A DNA stretch of 64,000 nt from Craspedostauros australis. Lineage: Eukaryota; Bacillariophyta; Bacillariophyceae; Mastogloiales; Achnanthaceae. How positions within the stretch are numbered: the first letter of the stretch is position 1; each line of letters begins with the position of its first letter. The DNA lies in assembly GCA_026770025.1 (NCBI GenBank), contig JAMXDE010000035.1, positions 558,001 through 622,000 on the forward strand, in the 5' to 3' direction. The position numbers and the translations under genes were made by a program. The notes under the pieces are model-generated. The model ran no database searches. It saw nothing but the letters and a program-made list of their open reading frames with translations, and was not told the DNA's origin. Positions 21,637-32,679 of this stretch are shown in pieces.

Positions 21637-23232
21637 TTATGGCACACCTACAACATGGTACAGGCTGGTACAGACTAACACTTTACTCGTTATGCCACTC
21701 GTCTGGGATAGATTGCAACGACAGCACTGATGATCGGAAGATTTCTGCATCGCTGAAGCGATGAGATGCGTCGGGGGTCGGATCTTGTTCTTTGCGGCCC
21801 GCTCCAGCAACAGCTGCAGCTCCTCGTGCAGCAACGAATCGAACTCTGCTATCAAGGCACCCAGTGATGGTCCCGGAGCAGGATCCTTCAGGGTGTCAGT
21901 GCCTTCCTCAGTTGACGATGACGGCGAGAAACCTATCTTCCAAAAGTTGAATACCAAAAATCCCAACGACTGGCGCACGTCATCCTTCGTATCCTGAGTG
22001 GCATTCAGGCCAAATGGTAGCAGATCGTAATGGAAAGGCGCAAAAATGTACGCACCGAGAATGAAGAAGCCGGCCCAGCCCACACTCTGTTGGAATGTCA
22101 TGGCGGAAGATGGCGCGTCAACTCCATCGCCAGTTGATGGAGTGATGGATTGGACTTCGTCCAGGTACTCTTGTCGGTACTGCGCGATGAAGCCCAGCAT
22201 GCTTTGCACGGCGCCGCCGTTGCCTTGGCTGGCGTGCGCCATGGCGCAAGCAATCGGCCAGCACATGACAGTTCCAACGTCCTTGCCTCTGGGGCCCGCA
22301 TGGGACATCTCCCAATCGCAGATCGTCATGTCGCCATGCGGGCCAAATCTGGGCACGTCGCTCCCGTCATCGCAGACCAAACTTGCGATGCCTTCCGACG
22401 CCAAAGGCTTCTTTTCCACGAGAATGTTGAACATGTGCAAATCGTTGTGGATCATGCACTCTGGGGTGCTGTAGCTCCGTGTGAAGTTCGACCATATCTG
22501 CGGATACAGCTCTGCGCCGATGCCTTCGGATAGAAATGCCAAGGTTCGGTTGTCATCGGCCGGTGGTGCACTCACCATGGCGGCAAGGGCACCATTCAAT
22601 TCGGCGAATCCGCTCAACAGATACTCCCGAACGCCGTTGTTGAAGGATGGGTCGATCGACTTCGAGTGCAGCCGGGCCATCGACTTCGCCAGCCTCGTCG
22701 TGACGCGCGAATCGATCTCACCGTCTGCGAATTGCGCGGACCACTGTTCATCGGCACGTGACCATTGCGTGACAAAGATTTTCATGCGCCGGCCGTCCCT
22801 GCTCAGATCGGAGCAGAGGTACGGCGTCACCACAGGTAATCGATCCTCGGGGGCACCGCCATTGCGAAGGATGCTGATGCAGTTGTTCATGGTCTGGAAT
22901 TCGTTGTCGGTGCGAGCAAGGTCGTACTGCATCGTGCAGTCAACGTCCCACATGCTGTGTTCGAAGGTGAGCTTGGCAAAGACAACCAAGGATGGCGCAT
23001 TGGCGAGGTGCACCTTGAAGGAGAGGTTGGTGAAACCGCCGCAGAGAAGCTCGGCCACCAATTCATCGCCGTCTTGTCAAATGGCATCGCGGATTCTCAG
23101 GAAATCGTCGGGCGTTGTGGATTCATCCTTTTCGGACACGGCGAGGCAGTGCTGACGGATATGATCGACGACGAGCTGCTGTCTCTGGAGCTTCTCGGTG
23201 TCGATCTGTTCCTGCGTCTTGGGGGCGGTCAT
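21637..23232 (-). pseudogene. Choline/ethanolamine-kinase-like gene interrupted by an in-frame TGA
   Basis: The downstream part (21637-23076) has the choline-kinase/APH fold signatures. These are GGFTNLSFKV (nucleotide loop), then HNDLHMFNILVE (near 22450, the catalytic loop with the Asp) and TICDWEMSHAGPRGKDVG (near 22310, the metal-binding Asp and following Glu). The upstream part (MTAPKTQEQI..., from 23232) is in the same frame and looks like the natural N-terminus. The two are separated only by one TGA at 23077-23079, between RIRDAI and QDGDELVAEL. There is no ATG between the TGA and the essential Gly loop, so the downstream piece cannot start there on its own. Options are a pseudogene, a short unseen intron, a sequencing error or recoding. 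The family phosphorylates choline or ethanolamine in phospholipid synthesis. Confidence 0.75.
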
Positions 23233-23274
23233 GCTTGTTCGACAGAGGGTGGCCACGGCAGTGCTTGGTGTCAA

Positions 23275-23757
23275 TGTGAATGTGGATTGTTGTGGGTTGC
23301 TGTGGGTAGCGGATGGCGGTTGCTGTGCCTTTTTATGAGCTCATTTCGGTGCTAGCAAGCATTGGATGGCTCCATCACTTCGCATCGTCTCTGTTGCCAA
23401 GGGGAGATATGAAGTGTCGCCGCAACATGGATCTCTCTGTGAGGAAGAAGAGGAAGAAAGACAAGAAATGAGAAAGCTAATAAAATGGCTATTCGAGTCA
23501 CACACGAAACGCGAAAACCACTCACAACAACGCACTCACAAACAGACTCACACACAGGCACAAGGTGAAACGGCGAAAAATGACGAATCTCGACGCGTGG
23601 CACAAGATCCAAGACTTCATTTTCATCACACGCATTGAAGCATTGAGCGAGATCATCAAGAATTATACGGCCTACTTTACCACACTCAGATGTATTCGTT
23701 GCGTTATAACAAACACCATCCTATTCGATCGTTATCAACATCGCTCCTACGGGTCTT
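23275..23757. other. Intergenic, 480 bp
   Basis: Presumed promoter of the choline-kinase-like gene on the left and 3' region of the membrane-protein gene on the right. Nothing else recognised. Confidence 0.5.
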
Positions 23758-25026
23758 CTACTTAGCGGGTCGTCCCTTCAAAGTAGACAAACTGAAGGCA
23801 TCCCACTCGTCATCATCGTCAGCCTCGTCGCCGGCGCCGTCATCTTTCGATTCCAATGATCCGTCGTCTGGAGTCGATGCGTTTTCCGAGGCGGCTTGAC
23901 GATCTTGGAAGATCAATCCTTTTTGCGAATTGCCAGACGATGGTGATGGCATGGACAACGATGGGTGTCCAAGGAAGAAGAGATTGATGTAGGCCATGAA
24001 GAAGGAAGTGATGTACCATCCGACAGATTGCACGGCAGCGCATCTTGCGTCCATCGCATTGGTGCTAAGCCATGCGCTGTTGCAGAATTTCCACCCGATC
24101 CACCCCAAGGCAGATGCTGCGAACTGCGTCCATCCCGTGCATTCCGCATATTCCGATCTGGACGTCATCACGATGCTGGGGACGCATATCAAGTTGGCGA
24201 CCAGGATGAAGCACAGATACGACTCCGTGGTATGGCCACACAACATGTATCCGAGGAACGCAACGCTGATTGATGCTGCGATGGCGCGCTTGCCTTCCTT
24301 GGTCAATTGCCATCCGGGGCGACTTTGCCGAATCGTTGCGTATGTGAGGAGGGCGCACAGGATTGCGCAGGATAGGACCATCGGCGGCTCCACACCAGTT
24401 TTGTTCAGAAACGGTTGCTCCTCGGTGGATTTCCGCATCCAACGTTGATGAATGCTCCCGTGCAGTGTCACGATCATGCACAGCAGCGCATCTCGGAGCA
24501 TCTGCTCCTTGCGATGATGTGGGGAATTACCGATGGTATTCGAGATCACCAATACCAACGCTGCCACGGACAGGATGGCGAAGGCGCAAAGCACCAAGCG
24601 ACGCATGGCTTGATTCATCGTGATGAGATGCTGACACGCCGCAGCATCGTTCGAATCGTTGGGATTGTGATTATCATTCAATGACAGCAGCAACAGCGAT
24701 TCGATGAATAGCTCAATGCCGCAATCCGTGTCATGATCATTGGCGTGAGCCAGCATCTCGGTTGCGTGGTTGCACTGCTGCTCGATTTGAGCCAAGCTGG
24801 CGCATCTGTGCCAACCAAAGCCATGCTGGGATGACATCACAAGTTGGACGATGTGAAGAGTAGAAATGAGGCATGCAAGAAACCATGGGATCTTGTTTCT
24901 TGAAATGGCGTCCTGGCTGGACTGTTTGAGTCTTTGCAACAATGAAAGTGACTCATCTTGAATACACTGGCCGTCATCAGCTGTGGCAGCAATCGGTGTT
25001 TCCTGTTCAAGTTTGGGAGCCGACAT
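23758..25026 (-). CDS. Multipass membrane protein, unknown
   Basis: This is a 422-residue protein with about seven or eight hydrophobic segments. They include WFLACLISTLHIVQLVM, LVLCAFAILSVAALVLVI, LSCAILCALLTYATI, ISVAFLGYMLCG, LCFILVANLICVPSIVM and the final YITSFFMAYINLFFLG. The N-terminus is hydrophilic and the C-terminal tail is acidic and Ser/Asp-rich (DDGAGDEADDDDEWD), probably cytosolic. Cys residues cluster in the loop after the first helix. No family motif is recognised. The overall layout resembles the gene at 32680-34749, but no clear sequence match was seen. Confidence 0.65.
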   Translation of the reverse strand: MSAPKLEQETPIAATADDGQCIQDESLSLLQRLKQSSQDAISRNKIPWFLACLISTLHIVQLVMSSQHGFGWHRCASLAQIEQQCNHATEMLAHANDHDTDCGIELFIESLLLLSLNDNHNPNDSNDAAACQHLITMNQAMRRLVLCAFAILSVAALVLVISNTIGNSPHHRKEQMLRDALLCMIVTLHGSIHQRWMRKSTEEQPFLNKTGVEPPMVLSCAILCALLTYATIRQSRPGWQLTKEGKRAIAASISVAFLGYMLCGHTTESYLCFILVANLICVPSIVMTSRSEYAECTGWTQFAASALGWIGWKFCNSAWLSTNAMDARCAAVQSVGWYITSFFMAYINLFFLGHPSLSMPSPSSGNSQKGLIFQDRQAASENASTPDDGSLESKDDGAGDEADDDDEWDAFSLSTLKGRPAK

Positions 25027-25578
25027 CTGGTACTATGCTTCTTGCCGCGCTGTTGTACAGTATTGAAGGGTTCGAAGAGAATATGTTTGCTTCGATGTGG
25101 TGTGTTGTGTTGTCTTGTGTTGGGGTGCAGTGAGATTCTGATGATGACCAGGATTCGATGCGCTCATATTGTGAGCTTTGGTTGCAGCTGTGGTGATTCT
25201 GATTGCCACGTGACACATATTGGTGCCGGTTGTCAATGTTAGTGCTGTGGGTTCCGTGGCGTTGCTACCGCTGCAGGGCTTCTGTGCGGAATCGCGAAAG
25301 GAGTACACCATCGTTGCAATCAATGAAAGTAGTTTGCAAACGTGGAACCGTTTTCTGCAACTCCCGAATCCATCACTCTATCCTGTGCTGTGCTGTTCCA
25401 TTTGTCCATTTGTGTGTTTCTGCCGTGTCAGAAGTCGCTTCTGAAGCTACGAGGATATCAAAGGAGAAACCGAGCCTGCTCTCTCCCTGTTTCTCTCAGT
25501 GTGTGGGCATGGGCGTGAGCGTGCGTCTTACGAGTGGGAAGCCCCTCAATTCACGCAACTGCAACGTGGCATTCAGTC
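25027..25578. other. Intergenic, 550 bp
   Basis: It lies between two minus-strand genes. No gene or repeat recognised. Confidence 0.5.
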
Positions 25579-26925
25579 TCACAATCTGCCGTACTCGATC
25601 AGTTCGATGCCGTCGCAAACGCCAACCTCTCGATCGCAAATGATGTTCGTTGCATTATGTATCATTACGACGCGCTCATCCAAAATCTTGGGATCCGACC
25701 ATTCCTTGTGCTGCCGACGCCGGATGAAGTGCTTGATGACGGTTGCATGACCGTACGCGAACTCGTCAGCCATGGCGTAGACGTACGGGATGGCATCCTT
25801 GTGCTTGCGCAAGGTGTTGTGCAACGGCAGCTGATCGCCTTGAAAGCGCTCCTCGCGAATGCTGCGGACGCTGCGCATCTCCCAGCCCTTGGCTACCGTG
25901 TGCGTCATAGGATGCTTCAGATTCCACAAGGTCACGCCGGCGTTGATGTTGTGCGTGTGAATCGCCGGATTGACTTCGCTGACGCGATGAGCGGCGACCA
26001 TGTACTTGTCATCGAGCAAGGTGGTTAGGTCTCTGTCGAAGTCGTAGATCATGGCGTCGGTGTCGAGGATAAGGAGCTGGTCATACTTGCCCCGCTTGCG
26101 CAGCGCAATGAGCAGGAGCTTGATCTTGTTGAGCGTCGTGCGTCGTCCATGCGGCGTGCACTGCGTGCCGTCGACTTCTGGTTGCACGAAGGACGTGCCC
26201 TGCAAGACGACAAAATCCTGCTTCCACTTCCGGGCGTAGGCCTTGTTGATCGGTGCCGTCAGTTCCAACATCGAAGCGTACTTGTCAAAACCAGCGAATG
26301 TGGCGATGAGCATGTTCTTTTGCTTTTGCTTGTATTCAATGGGAGCGTTAGTGCTGCTAATGCTGCCAATGCTGCTGATGCTGCTGGCATTGCTGTTATT
26401 GTCGACTGATTCTCCTGTTTCCGTTGAATTGGAGACCTTCGTCCCATTCGGTGAATTGCTGAAGTACAGCCACTCCCATGACATCGGTCGCTGCGGATTG
26501 CAGGTGGCATTCGTTGCATTGTTGGCCTGCTTCATGTTTTCCATACCGTGAGCGAGGCTCGCAGTTTGGTTGAGAGTATCGCCGCTGCTGCTGGCATTGG
26601 TCTCTCGCACATCGATCGATAACGATGATTTTCGATTCTCCTCAGGTTGCGGCTCCTGCTCTCGATTTCTGTGCTGCCTTTGCTCTTCCGTCATGCTGGC
26701 TCGCGGCACTTGGCGAAGTTTGGCAGCGGCACTGCCGTCGACGGCAAACTTGCGACCTTCTTTCTGCTGCTGGTGCTGGTGCTGCAGTTGCACTTGCACT
26801 TCGTAATCCCACACCGCATGCTCGTAGACGTATTGTCTCATGTCCAGCATGACGATGCACCACAACGTGACGATCACCAGAATGACGGCGCTGCGCCACT
26901 TCCTCTTTGTTAGCTGCATGCTCAT
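25579..26925 (-). CDS. GT34-like (MNN10/GMA12-type) glycosyltransferase, type II membrane protein
   Basis: A Lys/Arg-rich start and one N-terminal anchor (about residues 12-28, AVILVIVTLWCIVMLDM) are followed by a long Gln/Asn/Ser-rich stem with several N-glycosylation sequons. The catalytic domain begins near residue 205 (NMLIATFAGFDKYASM). It carries LLILDTDAMIYDF (about 285-297) with the DxD metal motif, then NINAGVTLWNL and GDQLPLHNTL, which match the GT34 and related galactosyl or mannosyl transferase pattern. RVVMIHNAT near the end would be the late His motif. It likely acts in the Golgi on glycans or wall polysaccharides; donor and acceptor are unknown. Confidence 0.78.
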   Translation of the reverse strand: MSMQLTKRKWRSAVILVIVTLWCIVMLDMRQYVYEHAVWDYEVQVQLQHQHQQQKEGRKFAVDGSAAAKLRQVPRASMTEEQRQHRNREQEPQPEENRKSSLSIDVRETNASSSGDTLNQTASLAHGMENMKQANNATNATCNPQRPMSWEWLYFSNSPNGTKVSNSTETGESVDNNSNASSISSIGSISSTNAPIEYKQKQKNMLIATFAGFDKYASMLELTAPINKAYARKWKQDFVVLQGTSFVQPEVDGTQCTPHGRRTTLNKIKLLLIALRKRGKYDQLLILDTDAMIYDFDRDLTTLLDDKYMVAAHRVSEVNPAIHTHNINAGVTLWNLKHPMTHTVAKGWEMRSVRSIREERFQGDQLPLHNTLRKHKDAIPYVYAMADEFAYGHATVIKHFIRRRQHKEWSDPKILDERVVMIHNATNIICDREVGVCDGIELIEYGRL

Positions 26926-27959
26926 GGTGGTGGTTCTCGAGTGATGGCGGTAATGATAATGATGGCGATGACAAGGACTGTGTGTTTTGTGTCGCTTTTG
27001 CTGATGGTGCGATTGGTGGAAATGTCAAATCTGTTCCTTTGCTTTGCGTTGCTTGCGTGTTTCTTCTTTCGCCTTGGTGCCACAGTAGGTGTGACGTTGC
27101 TGTTCCTTGGTGCAGCTCTCTTTTCGTATTGTCGATGAAGGAATCGTGAGAGTGGAATTGTGGAATTGTGAGGCAGAACAACAAGGGAGAGCGTTTTCTC
27201 CGTCTGAGATTTGTGAGCGATGCCGATTGGCGGCGCCAAGACCGCGGGCGCGCGTTTGTCACAAGAAACTCAGTACATGTCACATGCATGAAAACGTATA
27301 TTTAACGCCATTGCCGGATGTACGACTTGTTGAGCCAGCCGAACTCTGTCAATCGCCTTTCGTTGGATCGTTGTCGTTGTGTGTGCATTCGCATTCAAGC
27401 GCAGTCAACACAGCAGCAAGCTCGATCACAAGATCAACGGCATCGATGTCAAGGCCAACGTTGACAACGGGAGAAGGTGCTTCCTCCTCTCATTGATGTT
27501 GGTGGAGATTGAACGATGGTTTTATTAATGTTGTCTCTGCTCTGGCTTGGCTGATGTTGTCGATTCCGATCATGTCCTGTCTTGCTCGTCGAACAAACAA
27601 GGGTCTTGTTTTTGCGCGTGCTTTTGTTCTCCAACAAGTTGACTCGGTATTCGTGATTCAAATCAGTATCCATGACTGCCACGTTGTTGCAAAATGACGA
27701 ACGCGAAGATCCGTCTGCTGACGATTTTTCGTGACGATGTTGATGTCTCTGTTTGTGTTTGTGTTTGGGTCTGAGTCGGCGATGGCCATGACCATGACGG
27801 TGCTTCGGTTGCTGCCGTTCGTTCGTTTGTTGGTCGGTTGCACAATGAGGCACTGCTCGCCACATCAAAACTCGAAGGAACTTCATCGAGTTGTTCATAC
27901 CACTAGTCAGAATCAGATCGCAGAGCATAGATACTCCACTTGAAGCACCCTCCAATACA
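26926..27959. other. Divergent promoter region between the GT34-like and psbQ-like genes
   Basis: No gene supported. A TATA-like ATATTTAACGCC occurs near 27299. A related GTATTTAACGCG occurs at about 8840, upstream of another gene. Confidence 0.45.
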
Positions 27960-28753
27960 ATGAGGAGCACACCAACCGCCGCACAGATGTGCGTGGCAAT
28001 CCTCGCATTCGGCAACTCCGCCGATGCATGGAACACGCAACCGTCACCATCAAGCATTCAGGTTGGACGCCGCGAGGCGTTCGTGCAGGCCTCCAAGATG
28101 CTGTTCGTCGCAGGATCCGTGATGGCCGTTGATGGCATGATGCCCGAAGCGGCTCAGGCCGATATTTCCGATGGTAACACGCTGCCGAAGGGCGCCGCGC
28201 AATTCAACCGCATGGTTCGCGCCAAGGGTGACTTGTTGGTGAGTTGGACGTGCACAACAATACTCTACATACGCTTTAAGTACGCCGTCGTTGCTGCTGC
28301 TGCGTTGTGTTGTGTTGTGCTGTGTTGTGCGATGGTATCTGATGGTACACTACGACACATACTAATGTTCCGATCACCACACTGCCCACCCATCTCTTCC
28401 CAACTATTTTGCCAACCAACCTTCTATACATCAACCACCAGTCCGTCTACAACCGCGTCGCCAAGTCCTCATCGGAAATGGACAAGAAGGAATGGGACAA
28501 CGTGGGGCAATTCTTGCGCAAGCTGTACGGAGTGGCGGAGAATGACATGAAGGACATCGCGAACACCATGCCGGATCCTGCGAAGCGCAAGCGTGGGCTT
28601 CAGTTGGTGGATGACATGAAGCGAACTGCCAAAGCCGGGGATGGACCCGCCGGTGCCCAGAATGCCTCCGAGTTCCTCAAGTACGATCAGAAGATTGTCA
28701 GCATCCTCAACGAATTCATGGAGCTGCTGCAAGATGTGCCCGATGAGATTTAG
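27960..28753 (+). CDS. PsbQ-like extrinsic protein of photosystem II (two exons, plastid-targeted)
   Basis: Exon 1 is 27960-28238 and exon 2 is 28442-28753. The 203-bp intron has donor GTGAGT and acceptor CACCAG, and joining gives 196 residues with FNRMVRAKGDLL running straight into SVYNRVAKSSSEMDKKEWD. The presequence has three parts. First is a signal peptide ending near NSADAW. Next is a short transit part with twin arginines (VGRREAF) and a hydrophobic stretch. Last is an AQAD lumenal cleavage site, so the protein should pass the plastid membranes and enter the thylakoid lumen by the Tat route. The mature part is a four-helix PsbQ type (WDNVGQFLRKLYGVAENDMK, EFMELLQDVPDEI). It stabilises the oxygen-evolving complex. 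This gene is strong evidence for a photosynthetic stramenopile. Confidence 0.85.
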
Positions 28754-29218
28754 AGACGATTGATCGACTGATTGACTGATTGACTAACTGACTGATTGAT
28801 TGAGATTGCTGAGAGTCGTGTGAAAAACTCGCACGAATGACACGATGAAGGTGGGCAGAACGCTGGTTGTCGTAAAAAAGGAGAATGACAAACAGAGAGG
28901 GAGAGAGGGATGCGTTGATAGCAGATCGTATCCAGAAAACCAATCTCGCTTCGAGCACATCCTCGCTTCAGCAACACCAATCTTGACTAATTCGTCGCAC
29001 TGCTACGAGCACAGCACGCTCCGGGCATGGCCCACAAGGACTCTCCATCCAACATGCAACAACGATTAAGTGCGACTCCAATTGCCATACTCGATTTAAA
29101 TTGCACGTTGAGCTATTATGTTACCTTGGATTCCTGATGGAGCTTTGGATCGTGGGTTATATATGTATCTCTCTATGTATCTGCCTGACTGGCTGGCCGG
29201 CATAGCTTAGTCGTGCGC
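28754..29218. other. Intergenic, 465 bp, starting with a GACTGATT-type repeat
   Basis: Imperfect GACTGATT/GATTGACT units occupy about 28762-28803, just after the PsbQ-like stop codon. Nothing else recognised. Confidence 0.6.
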
Positions 29219-30658
29219 TCATGCTGCTGCTGCCATCATTGCCAGGAATGTGGCGACTACCGTGATGAACTTGAGACCAACGGAAGACATCATGCTCAGA
29301 CTCACTGCGGCAGAATCATCGCTGTCCTCATCATCATCGCTGCTTGTGGCATTTCCGTCCTGGTCAGTTGGCGCCGCGGTCGGTCCATCCGTCGCCCCAT
29401 TGTCTGGAGCTTGCGTGGGTTGACCGACATCAGGATCCGGGTCCGGTGACGTTGCATTGCACTGCCACGCATCACTGTCGACGATATCGCGGCTCACGCT
29501 GTAGGCGCCGCCCAGGTCGAAACCGTACAGATACAGGAACTGGAAGTTGCGGATCAGATCCTCGCGGTTGTCAATGCGATCGGCCGGCGGCAGGATCAGA
29601 TTGAAGTAGGGGTCCGTGCCCAGAAAGGTGCTCCAGCGTCGGTAGTTCAACCGCATGGGTTCGGGATCGTTGCACTCCTCCTGCGTGTAGAGATCGGCAT
29701 CGAGGTTGCCCTGTCGGATTTCTTTGATTCCAGAACCGCCGACGTATCCCATGTACAACGTGCTGTTGCTGTTGCTGCCGGGTTCCGGCGCGCTGCTGCT
29801 AACCTCAAGGACAGCCGAGCCCAGACGGAAACCTTCCACCGAACCGTGTCCCCACTTGTCGACAAAGTCAAAGTAGGGTTTGGCGAGGGTAGCGTTGAGT
29901 TGGTTCAACACGTCGGCAGTGTTGGAGATGCTACTGACCGATGTCGGCGGTCCGATGATGGAAGGCGTTGGCAGAGCCTTTAGATCCTGCAGAAACTCTG
30001 GTTCCAGCTTCATGCACGGCAGAATGTAATTGCAGGAGAACACAGCGGAAAAGAACTGCAGGTATCCCCAATCGTCGCATGTGTAGTTGTTCTCCAGGAT
30101 CTGAGTGGTGGAGGCGACCCACTCATCGTACGATGCCTTGACTTCGTCGGATGCATTCCCGATTCCTTGGGTGAACAGGTACTGCTCGTCGTATTGAACC
30201 GACGCCTGCAGCAGCAACTGCTTCTCCAACAGAACGTTGAGAGATCGACCATTCGTCGATGCGAAGGAAGCGCTTGGCTGCTTCGAGCACGTCATGTACT
30301 GGCCCGGCTCCGTTCCGTAGATGGGATCGCAGTGCTCGGCATCGATGAGTCGAAAGCGGCGATCGACAAAGGCGGTGTGCAAATCCACCTGGTTGCCAGG
30401 GACTTCGAAGGATGGCATGGTGGCCTGTTGCAGATCCATGCGGTACCCATGTTGCAGTATCTTTGCGAGCTTGGGACGATCCTTGAGTGCGATGTTGTTG
30501 AAGGATACTCCATCTTCGACTCCGGGACACGGGATGGAGGGGGCTGGGTCGCCGTCGGCAGCAGCGACTGTCGGGATGCAGCATGCCATGAACAGAGACG
30601 CCACGATCGCGATGGCAGCAGCCACGGCTGTGGTACGGTTGGTCGTGTGGTATGTCAT
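29219..30658 (-). CDS. Secreted or GPI-anchored surface protein, unknown
   Basis: This is a 479-residue protein with a clear signal peptide (AVAAAIAIVASLFMACC, cleavage near VAAADG) and a Cys-containing ectodomain with several N-glycosylation sequons. A Pro/Thr/Asp-rich stretch comes near the end (DPDPDVGQPTQAPDNG), then an acidic run and a terminal hydrophobic tail (LKFITVVATFLAMMAAAA). The signal peptide plus a C-terminal hydrophobic tail after a small-residue region fits a GPI anchor. A single-pass anchor is the alternative. The ectodomain matches no family I recognise. Confidence 0.7.
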   Translation of the reverse strand: MTYHTTNRTTAVAAAIAIVASLFMACCIPTVAAADGDPAPSIPCPGVEDGVSFNNIALKDRPKLAKILQHGYRMDLQQATMPSFEVPGNQVDLHTAFVDRRFRLIDAEHCDPIYGTEPGQYMTCSKQPSASFASTNGRSLNVLLEKQLLLQASVQYDEQYLFTQGIGNASDEVKASYDEWVASTTQILENNYTCDDWGYLQFFSAVFSCNYILPCMKLEPEFLQDLKALPTPSIIGPPTSVSSISNTADVLNQLNATLAKPYFDFVDKWGHGSVEGFRLGSAVLEVSSSAPEPGSNSNSTLYMGYVGGSGIKEIRQGNLDADLYTQEECNDPEPMRLNYRRWSTFLGTDPYFNLILPPADRIDNREDLIRNFQFLYLYGFDLGGAYSVSRDIVDSDAWQCNATSPDPDPDVGQPTQAPDNGATDGPTAAPTDQDGNATSSDDDEDSDDSAAVSLSMMSSVGLKFITVVATFLAMMAAAA

Positions 30659-31597
30659 GTCTTGTGATGCAAGATGTCGCAGAGAGGATGTATCGTATCG
30701 AATTGTTTGTGTTGTGTTGTATTGTGTGCTGCGATTTGTGAGTGTTCAGGTTCAGATTGGGGCTGGTTTGGATTTGTGAGCACAATTGGGATGATGGGGA
30801 CTGGAGAGACAAAGGTGGAGGCCATTGCATGATCTTGTACTTGATTCCCATCTCTCTCGCTCTTCATCTCTATGGTACGTGCACGTGATTGCAGACGCTC
30901 GTGGGTTTGATCACGACTCTCTCCGGCTGGGTGGGGCAGTGCGGAACGACGATGGCAAACCATGGGTAGCATCGTACGGATGGATCGTAGCTTTTGATGC
31001 CGATGATGCCGTTGGTGTTGCTGGTCAAGTCGTGCCGCTACCTCGATCTCCACAAAGCCGATCTCCTCTGTGATGTCGTTGTTGGGATCAAATCGTCGCT
31101 CGAGTCCTGCCCATTGATGCTTCTGCGATGTTGCAGTTGCATGAGGTTGCCAAAAGGTTGTGGCGTCTGGTTCTCGTTGAATTCGCTTTCCCATCTCCAA
31201 CCCGTTCGCTGGTGGCCGCTCTTGGTAGCGTGAACTCGCAAACACACGAACATCTTCGAACATGTTCGGATTCTGTCGGTCATAAGATGTCTTCTCTGTT
31301 CTTGCCGCAGTTGTGGATGTGGATGTGGTCGTGGAAAGGCGTCGATGGCCTTCGTCCAGACACGTGCGATTGATGTTCACAAAAAGTATCTTTCTGTTGA
31401 GGTATGACGCAAACGCCTTCACAACGCATTCGTGCCGAACTCGAGATTTTGAACGATACGATTGAACGTGCCAAATACAGGTCTAGTAGTATGCCCACTC
31501 TGGGAAAGTTAGATTGTGTCATGTGTTTGGCCGCCTCTACCTCTCCCTCCCTTTCTATTTTGCCAATACTGCTATTGCGGTCCCTCCGCACTCTGCA
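30659..31597. other. Intergenic, 940 bp
   Basis: A minus-strand frame of 255 codons (30655-31422) exists but is Gln/His/Arg-rich and overlaps the next gene's start, so it is not accepted. Nothing else recognised. Confidence 0.45.
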
Positions 31598-32425
31598 TTA
31601 TGCACTATGAGGCGCCTCGAGGGTTGTTTGATCTGCACTCTCCGCTTGGTCGATTTGCTCAGTATGGTCAGTCTTCGGACTGGCAAAGAGACGGAAGCAA
31701 AAGGTGAAGACGAAGCGAAAGTCCAACAACTGGCGTTGGGCTGCGTCCCTGTAGAATGTTCGGACTTCGCCAAATACATTGCGTTGCGAGGCAGAGTTGT
31801 GATCCGGCTGAAATGGCACATCCACATCTGCATGCGCCTTCGTGCCTGCAGTGCCCGGTTCCTGTGGACGTGCATCTCCAAGTCTGCGACAGATGCCTTG
31901 CGGCGGGGACAGCTCCAGGAAGTTATACCGCAGTTGTAGAATCGCCGACTCAGGTCGATGAATGGATTCCGATGCGGGCATGGCCTCACAGAATCCGTCG
32001 GCGATGCCACGGCAATCTGCAAAGTCGCTGTTCCAAAGGTAACATTGGATGTGCTTGGTACCGTCCACAAACTCGTCGATGAGAGGCATGAAATCGCGGT
32101 GAGGCGAAACATTCAGCGTGCGGGTGTGCCTGATAACTCCTTGCTCTGCTGTCGCGGATGTGGAAGATTGTCCCGGTTTGGAAGCACTCGTCGCGAAACG
32201 GCGTGTTCTCCGAAACCTCGCTTGAGTCACTCTGTTTAGCAACAGCCGCCCGCCCAAGCCACGGTTGATCGGGCGGTCATGTTGGCCAGTGCCATTGTGC
32301 CCCGGTTCCGTTTCGAATGGAATGGGTTCCTCCTCCTCCGGTACGCTGTCGTCATCCCACAGCGACCTCATTGCTATGTACTCAAAACCCGGCGGTGTTG
32401 ACAAGGAAGCGTCCGCATTGTCCAT
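31598..32425 (-). CDS. Hypothetical protein, weak support
   Basis: This is a 275-codon frame. The first two thirds look protein-like: an acidic DDDSVPEEEEPIPFE stretch, a basic RFRRTRRF patch, and then DFMPLIDEFVDGTKHIQCYL. The last third is less convincing. There is no signal peptide, membrane segment or known motif. It may be a real gene whose 3' part is mis-modelled by a missing intron, or a chance frame. Confidence 0.3.
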   Translation of the reverse strand: MDNADASLSTPPGFEYIAMRSLWDDDSVPEEEEPIPFETEPGHNGTGQHDRPINRGLGGRLLLNRVTQARFRRTRRFATSASKPGQSSTSATAEQGVIRHTRTLNVSPHRDFMPLIDEFVDGTKHIQCYLWNSDFADCRGIADGFCEAMPASESIHRPESAILQLRYNFLELSPPQGICRRLGDARPQEPGTAGTKAHADVDVPFQPDHNSASQRNVFGEVRTFYRDAAQRQLLDFRFVFTFCFRLFASPKTDHTEQIDQAESADQTTLEAPHSA

Positions 32426-32679
32426 GAATCTGAAGATGGCGATTGTAATTGCGATGGCAACCGCGACACGTCAAATGAAAGAGTGGCATCGTGCGGAAAA
32501 AGGAACGAGAGAGTCACGCAATAGTCACAATGAGTAAGGATGGTGACATTTTGCACGCACGTCGCCATTGCGTCATCGGGTGCAGAATCTGTGCTTGCCT
32601 TCACAGAATCTCATTCACAATCAGCGCTCGCAAGCATGCCTGACTCCTGCATGTGATGACTACACTGTGCGCGTCGAAC

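Noticed and set aside
30655-31422. 255-codon minus-strand frame
   Set aside because: Composition is Gln/His/Arg-rich, with no domain, and it overlaps the start of the surface-protein gene.
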